From: Thalassia testudinum
Taxonomy: Eukaryota; Streptophyta; Magnoliopsida; Alismatales; Hydrocharitaceae
Assembly (NCBI GenBank): GCA_037157565.1
Contig: JAZHRO010000014.1
Location: 101,773,501-101,837,500, forward strand
Reading direction: 5' to 3'
Length of the DNA stretch: 64,000 nt
Of the stretch, positions 22,136 to 34,755 are shown piece after piece. The first letter of the stretch is position 1; the number at the start of each line of letters is the position of its first letter. The translations under genes and the position numbers were made by a program. The notes beneath the pieces were generated by a model. It made no database searches. It saw only the letters and a program-made list of their open reading frames with translations, and was not told the origin of the DNA.

Positions 22136-23274
22136 TGATGAGTCGGCCTGGATAGGTTGTTAATATGATGTTTTTATCGTTGAAATATGTATAGTGGTTA
22201 ACCTAATTCAGACCTAACCATCTCTTTACAAAATTTTTAACCTGGCCTAATTGATTTTATCTTGTCACTTTTAGGCCCAGGGTCGAACTCAGGGAAGTGG
22301 GGTTAAAGTCGAGTTTCTACGTTTTCCTTAAAACGCGTCTCTTCCGTTCGTTTATTGTGTTTTTGGTGTTTTTCTTATTTAGGTTTTTTATGGTAATCCT
22401 TGTTCTTGAGGCACACCCTCAAAATTGTGTCCTTGGCTTTTAGCCAAACAGAGTCCCAAAACAAGTCTTGCTACTCGCAAGACGGGGGTACCTGCAAATC
22501 AAAGATTATCTTTTCACTTTTATACCTTTTTTTTATCTTTTTACTAAGAAGGAAGCTAACAGATAGAAAGTAAATATAGTAGCTATAGATATATATTTAT
22601 ATGTAGTATATATATAAAGGGGTGGGGGTGGAGGTGACGATGGAGTGTAGCACTATGTCGAGTCAGTTGACGTCTAGAGAGACGCAACCAACACGACTAT
22701 GTGCCGCGTGGAGTGTGGATGGAGGATGGATGATGTATGGGACCACGCTTTTTTTGTACGTGTGTATCAGGGAATATCAGCAACTGGTGCAGATATCCCC
22801 GTGATACAGCGTATAGTAAATAACGTGAAAATATATGTACATATGTATGTATATGAGTAAATATATCTATATGTATATAAATGTATAAGTATATATGTAT
22901 AGATATATATAGATATATATATATTATATATATATATATATATAGGTGTATATGTATATATATATATGTATGTATATATGTATATAGCTATGTATATATG
23001 TATATAAGTATATATATATAATACTACATAGATGTATATATATATATATGTATATAAGTATATATGTATCTAGATATATATATATATGTGTGTATATATA
23101 TAAGTATCTAGATATGTATATATATATATGTATATAAGTATATATGTATATATATATAAGTATATGTATAAGTATATAGATATATATATATACGTGCATA
23201 TATATATATATATAGATATATTATATATATGTGTGTGTATACATAAATATATAGATATACTATGTATATAAGTG

Positions 23275-23309
<35 letters not shown>

Positions 23310-24599
23310 ATATTATATATAGATGTATATAAGTATATATATGTTACTATATATAACTATACGTATAGTGTAAGTGTGTGTGTGGGTGTGTGTGTGTGTC
23401 GGTGAAGATGTGTGTGTGTTGGTGTAGTGTGTGTCTGTGAGTGAGTGAAAAAGAGAGAGAATACGTGAGAGAGAGAGAGCGGGAGAGAGAGATCAGCAGA
23501 GAGAGAGAGAGAGCGGGCTGGAGAGATCGCGAGCGCGGACGATGGCAGCGAGTTAAGACGTCTGCCGGACGTCTGACGCCGCGTCGTCTGAAGGCGGAGG
23601 CGGACGTCTGAAGACGGCGGGTGCGGGCGCGCCTTCGCGCAGGGTTCTGCAGGCCTGCGCGAAGTCGACGAGCGGGCGATGGCGCGGAGGAGCGAGCGTG
23701 GAGGAGGTCTGCAGGTGGTCGCGGAGGGTCGCGGAGGGGGGCAGGGGTCGGCGTGAGGCCGTAGCCGGCCGCTGCAGTGCGCGCGGCGGCGGGCTACGGG
23801 TGCAACTGCGAGGCGGACAGAACGGAGACGGAGGCGGGGAACGCCCTGCAGACGCGCGCGGAGGTGGTGAGCGACTGTGGGGACGGTCGCGGAGGGGCGG
23901 GAGGACTTGCTGCTGCTGCTGCTGGGCTGCTGTTGGGCTGCTGCTGCCGTGGCTTCAAGCTTCGAAGCTTGGAGCGGCGGCAATGGCGTTAAAGAGAAAA
24001 AACGAAGCGAGGGAATGCACCACGCCCACCGGCTCGTCGAAGAGCTGGGCGGTGGTGCTCCCACTGTGGTGGTGTGTACCACAGTGGGTTCTCCTGCTCG
24101 CCGGGTGCCTCCTCGACGGAGGGCCGACGTATGGGAGGGGAAAGCGGTGGAGAAGATGGCTGCGGGTTTTTTTCAGCAGCTGCAGCAGCTGCGTCGCGAG
24201 GATGAAGCTGCAGCTACTTATAGAGGAGGGGAGAGTGGTGTGTCGGCTGCAGCAGGGAGAGGGTGTGCGAGTTGCAGCTATAGGGAGCGGCGTTGGCAGG
24301 GAGAAGTGACGGGAAGAAGTGCTGCGGGCTGCTGCATGCAGCTGCGGGAAGAGTGCAGCCGCGGGAAGGAGAGAAAAGAAGAAATCAAGAGGAAAAATAA
24401 AAAGAGGGTGATTTTGCATGGAGGCACTTGAAGAAAAATGTAACTATGTAGGCGATTGTTTCACTCCTCTTCCTCTCTTGATTAAATGCATGCATGCAAG
24501 TGTTTTTACAAATGCGATTACAGGATCCTATTATGCAATGTTAATGCTAGAAAATAGCACAAGAAGGCGTTATTACAGGCGTGTTTTGAGGTGCAAACA
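22136..24599 (-). repeat. Element 2 5' LTR (right copy)
   Basis: It aligns along its whole length with 10918-13346. Differences are mainly microsatellite length, a 9-bp deletion near 23564 and about a dozen substitutions. It begins TGATGAGTCGG and ends GTGCAAACA, followed by GGTTG. Confidence 0.95.
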
Positions 24600-24604
24600 G
24601 GTTG
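24600..24604. repeat. Target site duplication of element 2, right copy (GGTTG)
   Basis: An exact match to 10913-10917. Confidence 0.95.
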
Positions 24605-26337
24605 CCCTCCCTCGCTCTTCCCGCGCCACGCCGCACCCAGCTGGTGCCTCTCCGGCCCTCTCCTCGCCGTCGCCCCTTCCCCCGGGCATCTTCTTCTCCG
24701 GCAACAGTCGATACGACTGTCGCCCGCTCCGGCCCCTCCTCGTCCTGCTAAGTAGGTAGAACTCCTCCTCTTTCTCCCCTCTTCCTTTTCCTCATTTTAC
24801 ATCTTTACTGTTACCCCGATCCGACCAATCGCCCTCACCTTCTCCATCTCCGGCCCCTGCTCCGGCGACCCGCTCCCATCACTCCAGCAACCCACACGGC
24901 TCGCCGACCACCGCAGAACCTCCGCCTCCTCACCCTGATCAACCTCCGCCCTTCCACTTCCCCCAAATCACCCTCTGCAACTCCACCGAACAAACCCATC
25001 TCCCGACCCACAATCCGACCTAGGGCAGCTCTTAGGCTCCGCCCCGCCGCCTGCACACCCCCTCCGCGTTTCTGATTGGGCCGAGAGGCCGTTTCTTTGT
25101 GGGCAGGTACCTGCGCTCGTCGCCGCCATTGTTGAAGCGAAGCAGCTTCGACCTGCTGTTCCAGGTGCGCCGCGCCCAGGTCACGCTCCCAGGCTGTGCG
25201 GGGGCATTTCGGCAAAGCGTTAGGCTGCAGTTGAGGCGAATCCCTCGTGCGAAGGCCTCGCGTAAAGCTGCGATTACCAGCTGCTTCCTCCGCGCAGGCG
25301 CGAAATTGGGGTGGGACATTTAGTCCCACCTCGGAAGACTCCGAAGCGGCACAGCGGTATAAAGATAAAAAGTGCTGGAGGCTTGTTGCCTCAGCACACG
25401 GGGTGAGGTCCCCTTCACCCGCCCGGTTACCCGGTCTCGTCCGCGCTCACGCCCCGCGGACCTGGCCCGACCCGACTTAGACTGACCTGCACTCCTCGTC
25501 CACCACGCACGCCGGTGGGCCTGGACCCGGGCGCGACCCGTACCCGGCAACCCGGCATCTCTGGGAGAGCTTTCCTAAGAGCAGATTCTGTGAGAGAGAG
25601 ACGCGAGGGAGGGTAGAGATAGGTTTTGCCCCTCTGATCAAGCGGTGCAAGTTTGCAGGCACAGGTGAAGAAGAAGAACCGGAGAAGAAGACTGACGGAA
25701 GAAGAGCAGCCAGGACTGCTCGAAGCAAAGAGGAAAAGGCGAAGAAGAAGAAGACGAGCGAGGCAGAGAAGAAGGACGACGAAAGCTGAAGGAAGGAGCA
25801 CCGAGCGGCACTGTAGCAGCGGCGGTTTAAGTCGTCTGATTGGAAAATCAGACGACGTCCTGAAGGCAAAGAAGGAGAAGGAAGGCGAGGCAGAGGAGGA
25901 ACACAGAGAGGCCAAGTGAAGACTCTGCAGAAGAAGAAGAGCACAAGAAGAAGATCTGAAGAAAGGAAAAGAAGAAAGAAAGAAGAAGAAGAAGAACAGG
26001 ACCGCTCTGCAGAAGAAAAAGGAAGAGACGAGCAGAAACAGCTGAAAGAAGAAGAAGAACATCACCACTGCAGATAAGAAGAAGAACAAAGGAAGAGAGC
26101 AGAAGATCTGAGAAGGAAGAAGAGGAGAAGCAAAGAGAAAAGAAGAAAAGCCAACAAATTCTCTCTCTCTTTCTTTATTTTTGTAAAAGAAACTTGTACC
26201 CCTAGAATACAACTTGCTCCCTGAGTTCGACCTCGGAAACTCTTTATTTCCGAGTAACAAATTGTATTAAACTGGTAATCACCTCTCTATACTATACTAC
26301 GATGAAATAATAAAACTATAGAGGAAGGTCGCCACCA
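24605..26337 (+). repeat. Element 1 3' LTR, second part
   Basis: It continues the LTR broken at 10917. From 24695 on it matches the 5' LTR at 1-1644. It ends CCACCA at 26337 and is followed by minus-strand integrase sequence of element 3. The expected target duplication is CACCT (26338-26342), but the other copy is outside the window. Confidence 0.92.
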
Positions 26338-28825
26338 CACCTCCTGATGATCTGGTTGGCATAGAGGCGAAACAGCATGGGATCATCCCAGAAATAGTGC
26401 TTGGCCTCAGCCAAGAACCTGTCCCGTTGCTGTTTGGACCAGCTGTGCAGGGTTTGTCCTACAACTAGGTAGTTGACGTAGTCAGCATACCATGGCAGTC
26501 TCTTGTCTTGCACAGCCAGAATGTGTTCATCGGGGAAGGTGTCAGATAGGTGTAGGGAGGGTCCAATGTGGTCTGGATGAAGTCTAGACAAGTGGTCAAC
26601 CACCACATTCTTCGATCCAGCCTTGTCGCGGATTTCCAGGTCAAATTCCTGCAAAAGCAGGATCCATCTGATGAGCCTGGGCTTTGCGTCCTTCTTAGCT
26701 AACAGATGCCGGATGGCTGAATGGTCAGTGTAAATAATCATGTGGGATCCCAGCAAGTACGATCGAAGCTTTTCAAGTCCAAAGATTACCGTGAGCAACT
26801 CTTTCTCTGTGACCGTATAATTTCGTTGGGCCTCGTCCAACGTTTTGCTCGCGTAGTGGATCACCATGGGCTTCTTGTCTTGCCTTTGTCCTAGGACAGC
26901 ACCTATGGCAAAATCTGATGCATCACACATAATCTCAAAGTCCTGGGACCAGTCCGGGGGCTGAAGTACAGGTGCTGTGGAGACTAAGTCTCGGAGGGTG
27001 TGATAAGCCTGGATGCAATCAGAAGACATGTGGAATATGGCATCATTGGCTAGAAGGTTGGTCAAGGGTTTGGAAAGCTTGGAAAAGTCTTTAATGAACC
27101 TTCGGTAGAAGCCAACATGTCCTAGAAATGAGCGAATCTGTCAGACCGAGCTAGGTGGAGGGAGTTTGGAAATCAAATCAACCTTAGCCCGATCTACCTC
27201 GATGCCCCTATGCGATACGATGTGACCAAGGACAATTCCTTCTTGAACCATAAAATGGCTCTTTTCCCAACTTAACACCAGATTAACCTCGATACATCAT
27301 TTTAGGATTTTCTCCAAGTTGCTCAGACAATGGTCGAATGAATTCCCGAATGCAGAGAAATCATCCATAAAGACCTCTAAGTATTCAACCACCATTTCTG
27401 AAAAAATGGCTAGCATGCAACGTTGGAAGGTAGCAGGTGCGTTGCATAACCCGAACGGCATTTGACGGAATGCAAACGTGCCGTACGGGCAAGTGAATGT
27501 GGTCTTTTCTTGATCCTCCGGAGCAATTACGACTTGGTTATATCCTGAATATCCATCTAGGAAGCAAAAATACTTCTGCCCTGCCAATCTTTCAAGGATT
27601 TGGTCAATGAATGGCAAGGGGAAATGATCCTTCTTAGTGGCTTCATTGAGCTTCCTATAATCTATACACACTCGCCATGCAGTGGTGGTGCAGGTGGGGA
27701 TGGATTTGCCATGATCATTGGTGACAATGGTGAGCCCAGCTTTCTTTGGAACCACTTGAGTGGGGCTCACCCATGGGCTATCGGAAATAGGATAGATGAT
27801 GTCGGCGTCAAGCCACTTGATAATTTCTTTCTTAACAACCTCCCGCATGTTTGGGTTTAAACATCTCTGCATCTGGCGAGAGGGTCGTGCCCCGTCTTCC
27901 AGGTAAATCTTATGGGTGAAATAGGTGGGGCTAATTCCTCTTAAGTCAGAAATGGTCCAACCAATGGCGGCCCGATGTTCTGAAAGGGTCGCGGTCAGCG
28001 TGAGTTCCTGATCCTTGGTTAGATGAGAATTAATAATCACCGGAAAGGTCTGGTCAGGTCCTAGGAAGTCGTACTTGAGATTCTTGGGCAGTGGCTTAAG
28101 TTCAGGTGCGGATGGAACCATTATTGATGGAAAGGGAATGGGTAGGAGTTGATCAACATCGATCTCCTCAAATGGTGTTGTGTGATGGTACTCAGCCTTA
28201 CAGAGGTCCACGGGTAGTGACGGTGATGGGTCAGAACAGTCATTACGGGTTTGGTGGTTGAGATAGAACTATGGGTGAGGCATTCCTCGACCAGAGTTTC
28301 CACAGGATCGTGTTCCTCAACGCAATCGCAATCAAAAGACTTTGTCATCCGGAAGATATCCAATTGTATTTTCCTGTCTTTGAAGGCGATTTCCATACAT
28401 CCCGTGTCATAATCAATGTTTGCCTTAGCCGTTGCTAAGAAAGGTCTGCCTAAGATTATGGGTGCATTTTGTAATTTTTCAGGGACTTCCATGTCGGGCA
28501 CCAAGAAGTCGGCCGGGAAATAGAAGTCCTTGACCCATACAATCACGTCCTTGACAACCCCCTTCGGGGTTTCCACTGATCTATCAGCCAGCTGGATGGT
28601 GACAGGTGTTGGTGTCAACTCTCCGAAACCAAATTAGTGGTACGGGGTTGTTGGAATCAGATTGATAGAAGCACCTAAGTCCAGGAGCGCTCTATCGAAT
28701 GTCATGTCCCCGATATTGCAGGAAATCAGGGGTGCTCCTAGGTCAGTTCTCTTGAGTGGGAGGTTGCCTGATATTACGGAACTTGCTTGTTCAGAGAGCA
28801 CAACCTTCCTAGGTGCTTGAGGTCT
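26338..28825 (-). pseudogene. pol: Element 3 Pol, truncated by insertion of element 1
   Basis: Order on the minus strand: protease (LDLGAS near 28680), RT (FCFLDG near 27560, FMDD near 27370), RNase H (CDASD near 26925) and the start of integrase, ending at ANQIIRR where the element 1 LTR begins. The rest of integrase must lie left of the window. The frame is broken after the protease active site (near 28620-28635), near 28200, by TGA at 27297 and by TGA near 27140. Both TGAs sit at Arg positions of elements 1 and 2. Unlike elements 1 and 2, the gag-protease junction has no stop codon (28800-28830). This is an old, dead copy. Confidence 0.92.
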
Positions 28826-31109
28826 AGGCTTACGCTTGGGTGTACAGGCATCCTTTAAAAACTTGGCATAAGCTGGGATGTGCTTGACGGCTTCGAGGAG
28901 CGGAATGTTAATCTGTACTTGCTTAAAGATCTCCAAAAGCTCCTCAGTTTCCACAACATTCTTCTTTTTCTTGATTGTTTCCAAGGCCTCAGGGTAGGGT
29001 GTCTAAATGTGGATCGGATCTATTTCTGGGTCCTTTGGTTTTTTTGGTGCCTCATCTGAGTCGGGTATTTCAGCGGTTGAAGTCTCGGGGAGAGTCGGCC
29101 ATTTAGGATCCTGGGAATGTTAATCTGTACTTGCTTAAAGATCTTCAAAAGCTCCTCAGTTTCCACAACATTCTTCTTTTTCTTGATTGTTTCCAAGGCC
29201 TCAGGGTAGGGTGTCTGAATGTGGATCGGATCTATTTCTGGGTCCTTGGATTTTTCTGGTGCCTCATCTGAGTCGGGTATTTCAGCGGTTGAAGTCTCGG
29301 GGAGAGTCGGCCATTTAGGATCCTGGGTTTTGGTGCCGCTTCTCGAGGTCATCGCATTTGCAGAGGCATTGGGGCCATGGGTTGATCCTTGAGAAGACGA
29401 GGACGAAGAAGCACCAAACCCAGGGGGTGTTTGCGGGGCTGGCTGGACCATGTGAGCTTGCCCGGGATTGCCTTGGAACCCTTGCGAATTGGGGCCTCTA
29501 TTAATTATGTTTCGCGGGTTCGGTTGTGGCTGGGAAGGTAGAGATCCTTGTTGTTTACAGTCCAAGAGTTGGCTTAACTGTCCCTTTACCAAGGCCATTT
29601 CCTCTTGATGTTTCTGGTTCATGTCAGCCATCATCTTTATTAGGGTGTTCATTTGGTTTTGTGGGGGAGGGGCCACCCTATTCTGATTATATTGGGGTCT
29701 AATTCGTGGTCCTTGCTGATAGGGGGAGAGTGTGGCTGCTGGTTTTGGAATTGCGGTGGTTTCTGGTTTGTCCAACCAAAGTTGGGGTGGTTACGCCAGC
29801 CAGTGTTGTAAGTGTTGGAGAAAGGGTCAGGTTTCGCATAACCTTGGATAGCTTGCACATCTTCAAGGATAGCCGATGTCAATGGAGAGGGAAGAGAGTA
29901 ATCAAGGGTTGAGGGAGCAAAGGTCCCTCCCTGGAACGTGGTTAGGGGTTGTTCCAGGTTTAGTTGGGTTAAGGGCTAGACCAAGTCAACATTATGTGCT
30001 CCCTTTGCTAGGGAGAAGTTCTGTAAGGGGTTCTTGGTCTGGTTCAGTAGCTCATCAATCTTTTTGTCCACCAATTCCACTCGATCTAGTTTCTTGGCAA
30101 TGATGTCCATGTCAACCATTCTAGAATTTGCTTGTACCTCATAAATCCCACCATGGGGTTGACTGGACTTGTTAAACTGGGTCATGGAGGCATTATTGAG
30201 CGAATTTTCGCTCATAGACTCAAAGAGCTCAAACGCACTCTCTTCATCCTTATTCAGGAAGTTCCCCCCGCATGAGGCATCGACGAAGTTCCGTAGGTTG
30301 CTGTCCAGACCGTGGTAGAAAATCTGGGCCAATTGCCACCTTGATACTTCGTGGTGTGGGCATTTCATCAAGAGTTCATTGAATCTTTCCCACACCTCAT
30401 GGAACTGTTCCCCACCCTAGAGTGTAAAGGTAGTAATAGCTCTTCTGAGGGCATTGGTCTTTCCTATGGGGAAGAATTTCTTTGAAAATGCATGCCTCAG
30501 TTCTTCCCAGGTGGTGATGGGTCTACCTAGGGTTCTAAGCCAGTGAGAAGCCTTGTCTCTTAACGAGAAGGGAAACATCTTGATTAGAATAATGTCACGG
30601 CTAATGTTCCTAGGTTTCGCAGTTCGTGCTATGCGGTCGAGATCCTCTAGGTGTTGGAAGGGGTCCTCATTTGAGCTTCCATGAAAGTGGCTCTGGATCA
30701 GACTTAAGACATTCGGTTTCAGCTCAAAATCATCTCCCCCTTCGGGGATCCTAAGGTGTGGCTCGACTCTAATAGCGGAGGGATTATAGAAATCGCGGAG
30801 GGGCCTCGGTTGATCTTGAAATGGTGGTACATCGAGTGATGGTTGCCCTTGTGCGCCTTGGAAAGGTGGTGGTAGTTGTTCTTGTGGGTTCTGTAACTGG
30901 TGTATGGCTTGCATGATGGTGTGGCTTTGTTGTTGCTGAAGCTGGTGGTTTGCATTAATTTGGGCTTGGATGATGGCCATTGTGTCTGGTGGGGGTTGAT
31001 CCTCAGCCTCATCTACCCTAGGTTCAGCCATGTTCCTAACAGAATCACGTCGCCTAGATTCCTGCCCCAAAACAAACAACTCGGGATGCAGTGAGCGTCT
31101 CCCGTGCAT
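28826..31109 (-). pseudogene. gag: Element 3 Gag, broken
   Basis: It starts MHGRRSLHPELFVL at 31109, like the other Gags. The capsid part has FHGSSNEDPFQHLEDLDRIA and FFPIGKTNALRRA. An in-frame TAG (30417-30419) interrupts it; homology continues in the same frame to a stop at 29976, then YNTGWRNHPNFGW near 29800, then a frame change into a Gln/Pro-rich part. A 212-bp tandem duplication (28904-29327) near the end shifts the frame again. It is nonfunctional. Confidence 0.9.
28904..29327. repeat. 212-bp tandem duplication in element 3 gag
   Basis: Copies at 28904-29115 and 29116-29327 are nearly identical; differences include TCTCCAAA versus TCTTCAAA. Since 212 is not a multiple of three, it disrupts the frame. 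Confidence 0.9.
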
Positions 31110-32212
31110 ACATTAGAGAAGAACAGGAGGGGATGCGGAGAGCGATAGATGCGAGAAATGTGTTCAATCAAGCAAACAAGCCTAGTCCTTATGGTGTATT
31201 CCTTAGGAGACCTAGAAATCTCACAAAGGGTGATTAAGTTCGTAAGCATTGGACTCCCCTTCCCAAGGCTAATCTGGACAGGTTGATTACGAGGGGATTG
31301 CAGGGAAGGTTCTTCCTTTGGCTTGCGCCTTCGGTTCCGTAGACCCCACAACCGCGGTCGTTTGACACTGCCCCGCAACCTAGTCACCAGATTCTACCAA
31401 GGGAATGAAAGCAAAGTGCCCAGCAAACAAAACCTCACCTTTTGAGACTTAACTCAGTCCTGCCTAGGGCACATCTACTCAGTTTTAAAGGGCTAGGATA
31501 GTGCTTGTGCTAGGGTTATGTGATGAGGCGTTGATTGGGGAGGTGCCTCTTAATTTTCCACTTTTAATGTGTGTGCTTCTATCAGAACATGGTTTTCAAG
31601 CAAGGATTTTTAAGATGTGGTGTCTTTTAGTGTTTCATCCTTACTTTAGTGTCTTTTAGGGTTGACGTGTCTTAATGTTTTCAGGCAGGTTTTAGTGGGC
31701 ACGTCAAGTTTTGCACACAATTTGGTGAAAGTAGATTTCCTTTTATTGTGTAGAGGCTCTAAAACCCTAATGTACTCATCCTAATGATCATGCAGCTTCT
31801 ATTTGATGAGTCGGTTTTAGGGTTGAGTGGTGCGGCCCAAGTCAACTCACGGTGGCTTCGTAAACACCACTCAAAAATAGAAAAGAACACTCCAAGAATT
31901 TATTCAGAATGTTAGAGTATACATTTTTTTTGTGGGGTGATGTGTTAAGGATGTGGGTCAAGCAATCATACACCACACCAATTTTTTCAATTTTTACAAT
32001 TTTTTTTAGTTTTTCACACAAGGAAACAATCATGAGTGAAGAATTACTCACTATCGGTCCTTGTCGTGCCTACTCCCTTGTTACCATCGTGGGATGCATC
32101 GCTTCGTCGTCCAAGCGCCGAATTCCTGCAACCATCAAGTAAAAAGGAAAACAGGGCACTAGACAATGTGAGAATGGATGTGGAATGGAAGTGACAAAAC
32201 AAATTCGTTACG
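31110..32212 (-). other. Element 3 untranslated leader
   Basis: It lies between the primer site and gag. There is no supported coding frame. Confidence 0.7.
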
Positions 32213-32230
32213 TCCCCGGCAACGGCGCCA
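32213..32230 (-). promoter_or_regulatory. Primer binding site, perfect tRNA-Asp match (element 3)
   Basis: On the minus strand TGGCGCCGTTGCCGGGGA is identical to the plant tRNA-Asp complement over 18 bases, five bases from the LTR. Confidence 0.95.
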
Positions 32231-32235
32231 AAAAC

Positions 32236-33682
32236 TGGCGTCCGCTCGTGCGTGTGTGTTAAGAAGTGTCGTTATAGTTGCACTTGCAACGTCAGTTTTA
32301 AAGTGAAGAAACGGAGGTGAGTCCGAGTGTCGGTCTCAGGGAGGCGTGAAAACCATATTTTGCTTATCACTTGTTGTCACGGAAATTGTGGAGTTTTGCT
32401 TGTGAAAAGGTGTGGTTGGAAAGCGAGAGAGAGAGATAGAGAGAGAGAGAGAGATTAGGGTTAGAGTCGTTTCTTTCTTTAACATGCAACTTGAGCAAGA
32501 AATAAAGTGAACAACTGAATGGAAAGTAACTTCATTAATCATGCAGCTTTAGTTCACAGATTACAACATTAGATACATGCTTAAACATAAGTAAAGGAAA
32601 GCATAAAAGAGAGGAAGAGAGAGGGAGAGGGGAAGAGCGGCGAGGCAGCCACGGCAGTGGAGAAGGCCGTTGATCATGAGATCAACGGTCAGAACTTCTT
32701 GGTCCCATTATAGGAGCTCTGGATGTCGGATTTGGCTGATCTTGAGTTCGTTGGACTTCGTTCGTCATTCTGAATCCATTCGTGTGGTTCGATTGCTCGT
32801 CTGAGGCTTGCTTTGACAAGTGCTTACACAAATGGCCATTAATACAGTTTTATAAGCAATCTTGGTATATGATGCATGCAATGATCCCATTCTACTTATG
32901 TTGTGCCTTTTATTCTTAAGATGGGCCCTATTTAACAGAATTATCACCCCCATATGCAGTGTTATCACCAGGCACTTGTGGGCGGTGCACATGGAGGAGA
33001 ATCCGTATGCAGACCACACATGTGGATGGCGCAGTGGGTTGGTGGCAGTGCTGCAGGAGAGTTGTCGCATGAATCGCGCACAGGTGGAGCGGTGGGTGTG
33101 AAAAGTGCACTGGTGGGTCGCGGGTATTGCACGTATCATGAGCATGCGGATCGCGTGTGGATCGGTGAAGGAGATTGGGTGGGTAGTCTTACATGTGGGA
33201 GTGGGCGCTACTGCATGCGTGGCTAAGGCTTGGCCTGCAACTCGTGCACATGGGTAGGCTACATGCTCTTAGGTTGCATGCGAGGCTTGCTTGGTGCACG
33301 TGCTTCGGGCATGAGCTTCACATGGAGGCTGGAGAATGTGCTATTGCAGTCCTCTCTCTTTGGAGTTTTGCAAAGATGTTCGAAGGGGCTTATATTTCTT
33401 CAAGAGCCAAGGCTTGAAGCGATGATTGGAAAAGTTACACCCAACCCCACACATCTTGAGATGTTTTCTTCTCCATACACCTTTACAGCCTTCCATCTCT
33501 AAAGCCAACCCTCGTATTTTATTCCTATGCAACTTAATACTATTATAATATGTACAAATCATGTATAAATACAACTATGAACATAATAGGTCTAGGATAG
33601 CTGTGTTGCACTAAATATGATTCGTTTACTTAGGAATTAGCCCAATGTAGACATATTAAGTGTATGACCTATGTAGTTATCA
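32236..33682 (-). repeat. LTR of element 3, also bounding a second interior on its right
   Basis: It starts TGGCGTCC beside the primer site and ends TTATCA at 33682 on the plus strand. Directly right of it is TACCCTTATGTCTACC, a decayed minus-strand PPT followed by a TTTTGGTAGTCCC stretch, as found beside the PPTs of elements 2 and 6. This LTR is thus 5' LTR to element 3 and 3' LTR to the fragment at 33683-34755. No second copy is in the window to confirm the ends. Confidence 0.75.
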
Positions 33683-33910
33683 TACCCTTATGTCTACCTT
33701 TTGGTAGTCCCTTAGCAAAACAAATTGAAAGGATATTTACAAAAATGGCTTTAGGAGCTGATTACCAGGTCATTAGTCATTTATCGATCAAAAGAAATTC
33801 AAACTTAGAACCTTAAATACGAGGACTCAACAGTACCCAAGGCGTTTGCCAAAATGTGAACCACCCAAATCCTTACCTTATTAACTATATATATATTTCT
33901 TTTTCTCAAC

Positions 33911-33995
<85 letters not shown>

Positions 33996-34755
33996 TTTTG
34001 TTTAGGGTTTTGAGGTAGCATTCCATAGCTACCCAACCCACCCAAGACTTAAAAAGACCTAAAACTGCTAAGTATCTTATTGGTTTGTGTGTGTTTGACT
34101 CACTAAATGGGCAACTATAACGAAATTTAGGTATTCATTAAACTCTAAGTGACCTTAAAGCAAATTATTGCTGACTAAAGGTTAGGTTTATTTGTTTGAC
34201 CAATAGCTTTCTCCCTGCTATTATTTTCAGTGGGGTTAACATAATTTAAAATCTAGTGTATATCTCCCAAGTTTTATTGCTATTTCCCTGCTTCTCCTTA
34301 TTTCAGGATTTATTTGTGCATTTGTTTGTGGGATAGGCTCTGGACAACCAGCAATGGAGGGTTACCCACAGTAACTTGCTATCTATATTCATGTGATGAA
34401 GTGTGACTTGTTTCCTTTTCTTCTCCTTTTTATATTTTTTCCCTTTTTTTTGGGTGTTTTCTATTTCTTTTTCTTTTTCTTTCTATGCAGGTGACTTATC
34501 TAATCTATGATATACCTAAAGGCAATGGCCAAGAGGATTAGGTCTAATGGCTAGGCTCTGGACACTCGGTAATGTGGGGCTACTCACAGCAACGTGCCAC
34601 CCATACCACCCTAGTCTGTTTATTAGCTACCTAATTTCCACTTTGGTCGCCCATTAAATGAGTCAGTGCTATAAGTATGTAAATGCTTAGACTTCCTAGG
34701 GTCTGCAAATCATAGGGCGGGTTTATAAGTCGCATACTTATCACCCCAGATTATT
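33683..34755 (-). mobile_element. 3' interior fragment of a second minus-strand element
   Basis: It begins with a decayed PPT against the LTR. Its reverse complement matches element 4 at about 39740-39937 and 49617-50006, including two copies of a GGGTAAC...GTTGTCC motif (34332-34385 and 34551-34605). No coding sequence is seen. It is cut off on the right near the start of the element 4 LTR. Confidence 0.7.
33913..33992. repeat. (AT)n microsatellite
   Basis: About 80 bp of pure TA dinucleotide. Confidence 0.95.

Larger units (their letters stand above)
10918..24599 (-). mobile_element. Element 2: complete Athila-like Ty3/gypsy retrotransposon, 13.7 kb
   Basis: This is a full element on the minus strand: LTR, primer site, gag, pol, conserved non-coding blocks, PPT and LTR, flanked by a perfect 5-bp duplication GGTTG. 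It is inserted in the 3' LTR of element 1. The LTRs differ by about a dozen substitutions outside simple repeats plus a few indels, so the insertion is recent. No env-like ORF is present. The only block in the coding region is one in-frame TGA between gag and pol. Confidence 0.96.

Noticed and set aside
22924..23199. Tyr/Ile-repeat frame
   Set aside because: A direct translation of the TA microsatellite.
28904..29327. CRISPR-like or satellite array
   Set aside because: Only two adjacent copies with no spacers; a simple tandem duplication in a plant element.
32765..33502. Several 60-126 codon frames in the element 3 LTR
   Set aside because: They overlap on both strands, have no homology to the other elements, and lie wholly inside an LTR.
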